The position numbers were made by a program, and so were the translations under genes. This document shows positions 61,529-64,000 of a stretch of 64,000 nucleotides of DNA, in pieces (within the stretch, counting starts at the first letter, position 1; the number at the start of each line of letters is the position of its first letter). The notes under the pieces were generated by a model, which was not told the origin of the DNA, did no database searches, and saw only the letters and a list, made by a program, of their open reading frames with translations. This stretch comes from Wocania_A sp965224845 (lineage in GTDB: Bacteria > Bacteroidota > Bacteroidia > Flavobacteriales > Flavobacteriaceae): positions 139,606-203,605 of the forward strand of contig CBDDAJ010000036.1 of the NCBI GenBank assembly GCA_965224845.1, in the 5' to 3' direction.

Positions 61529-62413
61529 TTAGTTTTTAAAATCGTTCCAAAAATCAAAATAGTTAAACCACTGTAATGGATATTTATCAAGCATCCATTC
61601 TAAACTTTCGGTATATGATTTAAGTAAGCCTTTGGCGTCACGTTGTTTTACCTGAGCTGTTCTGGCAAAGAGATGGTAATGCTTTCTTGTTTCTTTCATG
61701 ACATAAACAAAAATAACCGGAACTTTTAATCTTGAGCCTAAAACAAATGGTCCGGCGGGAAAGTGTGTTGCTTTTCCTAACAGCTCAGATTTTAATGTTT
61801 TTGAATCTTTAACATAGCGATCTCCAGTAACACATATTATTTCATTTCTAGACAACGCTGCATTGATTTCAAAAATATGAGATAAATCGTCCTTAATAAT
61901 AATAAATTTAACACTAGACTTTGTTGTTACACTTTCAATATAAGCTTTAATATCACTGTGTTCAGTATCTGTTGTGAGTAAACTTATTGAGACGTTTTCG
62001 TCTAACTCGTTTAAAAAGTACTCTGCAATCTCAAAATTACCGACATGAGCACTAATTAAGACACCTCCTTTTTTTGCTTTTAGAATTGCTTTTAGTTGTT
62101 CTATACCGTCAAAATTATAAGTAAATTTATCTCTTAGCCCCGAAGAAATAGCAATTTTGTCAATAATAGTTTGTCCAAAAACAAAATAACTTTTATAAAT
62201 GTTAAAAACACTTTTTAGCCTTGAGTTTTGGCGACGCTTGCGAAAGTAACAATACGTTGATCTGGTATTATTTTTGGCAAAAAAACAGAAGTATAACGCA
62301 ACAAAAATGAGCACAAAATAGGCTGCATTCAATCCGAGTTTTTTAATACAAAAGACAAATATTTTATATCCTAAAACTGAACCTCTGGATTTTCCTTCCC
62401 ATTCAGTAGCCAT
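61529..62413 (-). CDS. LpxL/HtrB-like lysophospholipid acyltransferase
   Basis: The 294-aa protein has an N-terminal hydrophobic anchor (AAYFVLIFVALYFCFFA) and the acyltransferase block GGVLISAHVGNFEIAEYFLN (His-x4-E, about residue 122). It would attach the polyene chain to a lipid or glycolipid in the inner membrane. Confidence 0.85.
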   Translation of the reverse strand: MATEWEGKSRGSVLGYKIFVFCIKKLGLNAAYFVLIFVALYFCFFAKNNTRSTYCYFRKRRQNSRLKSVFNIYKSYFVFGQTIIDKIAISSGLRDKFTYNFDGIEQLKAILKAKKGGVLISAHVGNFEIAEYFLNELDENVSISLLTTDTEHSDIKAYIESVTTKSSVKFIIIKDDLSHIFEINAALSRNEIICVTGDRYVKDSKTLKSELLGKATHFPAGPFVLGSRLKVPVIFVYVMKETRKHYHLFARTAQVKQRDAKGLLKSYTESLEWMLDKYPLQWFNYFDFWNDFKN

Positions 62414-62432
62414 TTATTTTAAAATAAGAAGA

Positions 62433-62675
62433 TTAACTTAGTTTATTCTCTATAAGATCGTAAAAATTCTGAAGAGTGGTTACATTAATAAAATCCTCGC
62501 CTACTAATTTTACTCCAAAATTAGCTTCAATAGCGACAACTAAATCAACAAAATCTAGACTATCTAACTCAAGTGTTTCTTTTAAATTAGCTTCAGGTAT
62601 AATATCCTCTGCCTCAACTTCAAATTCATCTATAAGAAAGTTGTTTATTTTTTCAATAATAACTTCTTTATTCAT
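62433..62675 (-). CDS. Acyl carrier protein
   Basis: An 80-aa ACP with LKETLELDSLDFVDLV, where Ser39 carries phosphopantetheine. It lies 8 bp from the ketosynthase upstream. Confidence 0.92.
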   Translation of the reverse strand: MNKEVIIEKINNFLIDEFEVEAEDIIPEANLKETLELDSLDFVDLVVAIEANFGVKLVGEDFINVTTLQNFYDLIENKLS

Positions 62676-62683
62676 ATTTGGTA

Positions 62684-63901
62684 TTATAATTTTTTTATTA
62701 TTAATGCTGAATTTGTTCCTCCAAATCCAAAAGAATTTGACAAAAATACATCAATTTTTTTATCTAGTGTTTTGCTAACTAAATTTAATTTGGCAGCATC
62801 TTCATCTGGAGTTTCTAAATTTATGTTAGGGGCTATAAAGGAATGTTGCATCATGAGCATAGAATAAATGACTTCACTTGCTCCAGCCATCCAACATTCA
62901 TGGCCTGTCATTGATTTTGTTGAGCTTACATAAGGCCCGTTTTCTCCAAAAACATCAAATATCGCTTTTGCTTCATTTGAGTCGCCAACTGGAGTAGATG
63001 TTGCATGAGCATTAACATAGTCTATACTATCATTAGAAATATTAGCTTGTTTTATAGCTTTATTCATAGCTCGAGAAGGGCCATCAACGTTTGGTGTTGA
63101 AATATGTTCGCCATTGGATGAAAATCCATAACCAATAATTTCACCTAAAATTGGAGCACCACGCTTAATCGCAGATTCGTAACTTTCTAAAATAAGAGTT
63201 GCTCCTCCTCCGCTAGGTATAAGGCCATTACGGTTTTTATCGAAAGGACGAGAGGCTGTTTCTGGATGGTCATTATTTGGAGAAAATACACCCAAACCAT
63301 CAAAACTACCCATAGCAAGCTCATTAATTTCTTGAGCACCGCCACAAATAATACAATCTTGAAGCCCACTTTTTATAAGTTGATAGGCCATACCAATAGC
63401 ATGAGATCCACTAGCACATGCTGCGCTTATAGTAAAGTTAACCCCTTTGAGTTTAAAAATTGTAGATAGATTCATTGTTATAGTAGAGTTCATACCTTTA
63501 AAAATAGACCCTGAACCTACTAGTGTGGTGTCCTTTTTTTCTCGTATTTTATCTACAGATTCAATCACAGACTTCGCTGTACTATCATTTCCGTAAAGAA
63601 TACCTACTTCGTTTGCGTCTAAAAAGTCTTGAGTAATTTTTGCATTCTCTAAAGCTTCAATTGTAGCCATATATGCATAGGTTCCCTCCTCTCCTAAACT
63701 AATACGTTGTCTTCTAGTTAATAACTTTTTAAGATTAGGTGTTTTTACCATTCCTGTTAAACAGGAACGATAGCCAAAGGGAATTCTTTTTTCATCAAAA
63801 ATAATTCCTGAAGCCCCATTATAAAGTGATGTTTTAACCTCCTCTAAGTTTTCACCTATAGAGGAATATATTCCCATACCAGTTATTACAACTCTTCTCA
63901 T
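62684..63901 (-). CDS. FabF-like beta-ketoacyl-ACP synthase
   Basis: Full-length 405-aa ketosynthase with SAACASGSHAIG (Cys162), NAHATSTPVGD and KSMTGHECWMAG. First full ketosynthase of the cluster, 13 bp after the fabG-like gene at the right edge. Confidence 0.92.
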   Translation of the reverse strand: MRRVVITGMGIYSSIGENLEEVKTSLYNGASGIIFDEKRIPFGYRSCLTGMVKTPNLKKLLTRRQRISLGEEGTYAYMATIEALENAKITQDFLDANEVGILYGNDSTAKSVIESVDKIREKKDTTLVGSGSIFKGMNSTITMNLSTIFKLKGVNFTISAACASGSHAIGMAYQLIKSGLQDCIICGGAQEINELAMGSFDGLGVFSPNNDHPETASRPFDKNRNGLIPSGGGATLILESYESAIKRGAPILGEIIGYGFSSNGEHISTPNVDGPSRAMNKAIKQANISNDSIDYVNAHATSTPVGDSNEAKAIFDVFGENGPYVSSTKSMTGHECWMAGASEVIYSMLMMQHSFIAPNINLETPDEDAAKLNLVSKTLDKKIDVFLSNSFGFGGTNSALIIKKL

Positions 63902-63914
63902 TTTATGCCTTTAT

Positions 63915-64000
63915 TTATGAATAAATACCTCCATTAATATTTATAACCTCACCTGTAATGTAAGCTGCTCTTTCTGAAACTAAAAAAGAGACTAAATGAG
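63915..64000 (-). CDS. 3-oxoacyl-ACP reductase (FabG-like SDR), C-terminal end only
   Basis: The last 27 codons before the stop at 63915 read LVSFLVSERAAYITGEVINI and NGGIYS, the classic C-terminus of FabG. The rest lies beyond the right edge. It would reduce the keto groups made by the ketosynthases. Confidence 0.88.
   Translation of the reverse strand, partial: HLVSFLVSERAAYITGEVININGGIYS

Overview
The window is a low-GC stretch of a Bacteroidota chromosome, most likely a marine member of the Flavobacteriaceae. The evidence is T9SS sorting tails and GEVED domains on secreted proteases, PorT-type and LolA genes, TTG-N17-20-TAnnTTTG promoters without obvious Shine-Dalgarno sites, and a flexirubin/aryl-polyene-type gene cluster. 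I cannot name the species.

Region 1 (1-14.3 kb) is mostly housekeeping: a secreted TPR protein (partial), a 41-aa membrane peptide, serS, an HTTM protein, ribF, two tandem paralogous M12-type metalloproteases, pth, rplY and prs. Region 2 (14.3-30.4 kb) is an accessory island for RNA repair. Its left edge carries a degenerate tRNA-Leu copy, a GIY-YIG remnant and an intact tRNA-Leu(CAA). A WYL regulator is divergent from an operon of RtcB ligase, an unknown protein, two RlaP-type nucleotidyltransferases and another unknown protein. A second operon holds a basic unknown protein, a second RtcB (frame-split), an Ntn-hydrolase, PrfH and a TPR protein, followed by a pseudo-receiver regulator. Four short terminator-ended units sit in two pairs on either side of this operon. 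Next come 13 tandem tRNA genes, then a 460-bp block of five hairpin units sharing GGTCAA and TACTTC motifs. One unit interrupts a tRNA-Ile(GAU) in its anticodon stem. The block ends just before a 750-aa protein with a CGH/CPFC zinc finger, helical repeats that I compare to Rot/TROVE, and a TerD-like C-terminus. I read this as an RNA-damage response system with its own tRNAs and Y-RNA-like partner RNAs.

Region 3 (30.4-42.7 kb) begins with remnants of an ImmA/IrrE peptidase and an SGNH esterase. A co-directional minus-strand set follows in transcription order: a large membrane c-type cytochrome with DUF1592-type domains, a DUF1552 protein, an FucP-like MFS transporter, a di-heme peroxidase, a PQQ-like beta-propeller lipoprotein, a sialidase and a PhyH dioxygenase.

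Region 4 (43-64 kb) is one long minus-strand cluster of type II fatty-acid/polyketide genes: several ketosynthases, two ACPs, dehydratases, a thioesterase, acyltransferases, LolA, an MMPL exporter, a glycosyltransferase, an FAD oxidoreductase and an AMP-forming ligase. It continues beyond the right edge with fabG and fits an aryl-polyene/flexirubin-type pigment pathway.

Three genes appear frameshifted where removal of one A from an A-run restores the longer reading frame, so assembly homopolymer errors should be excluded first.
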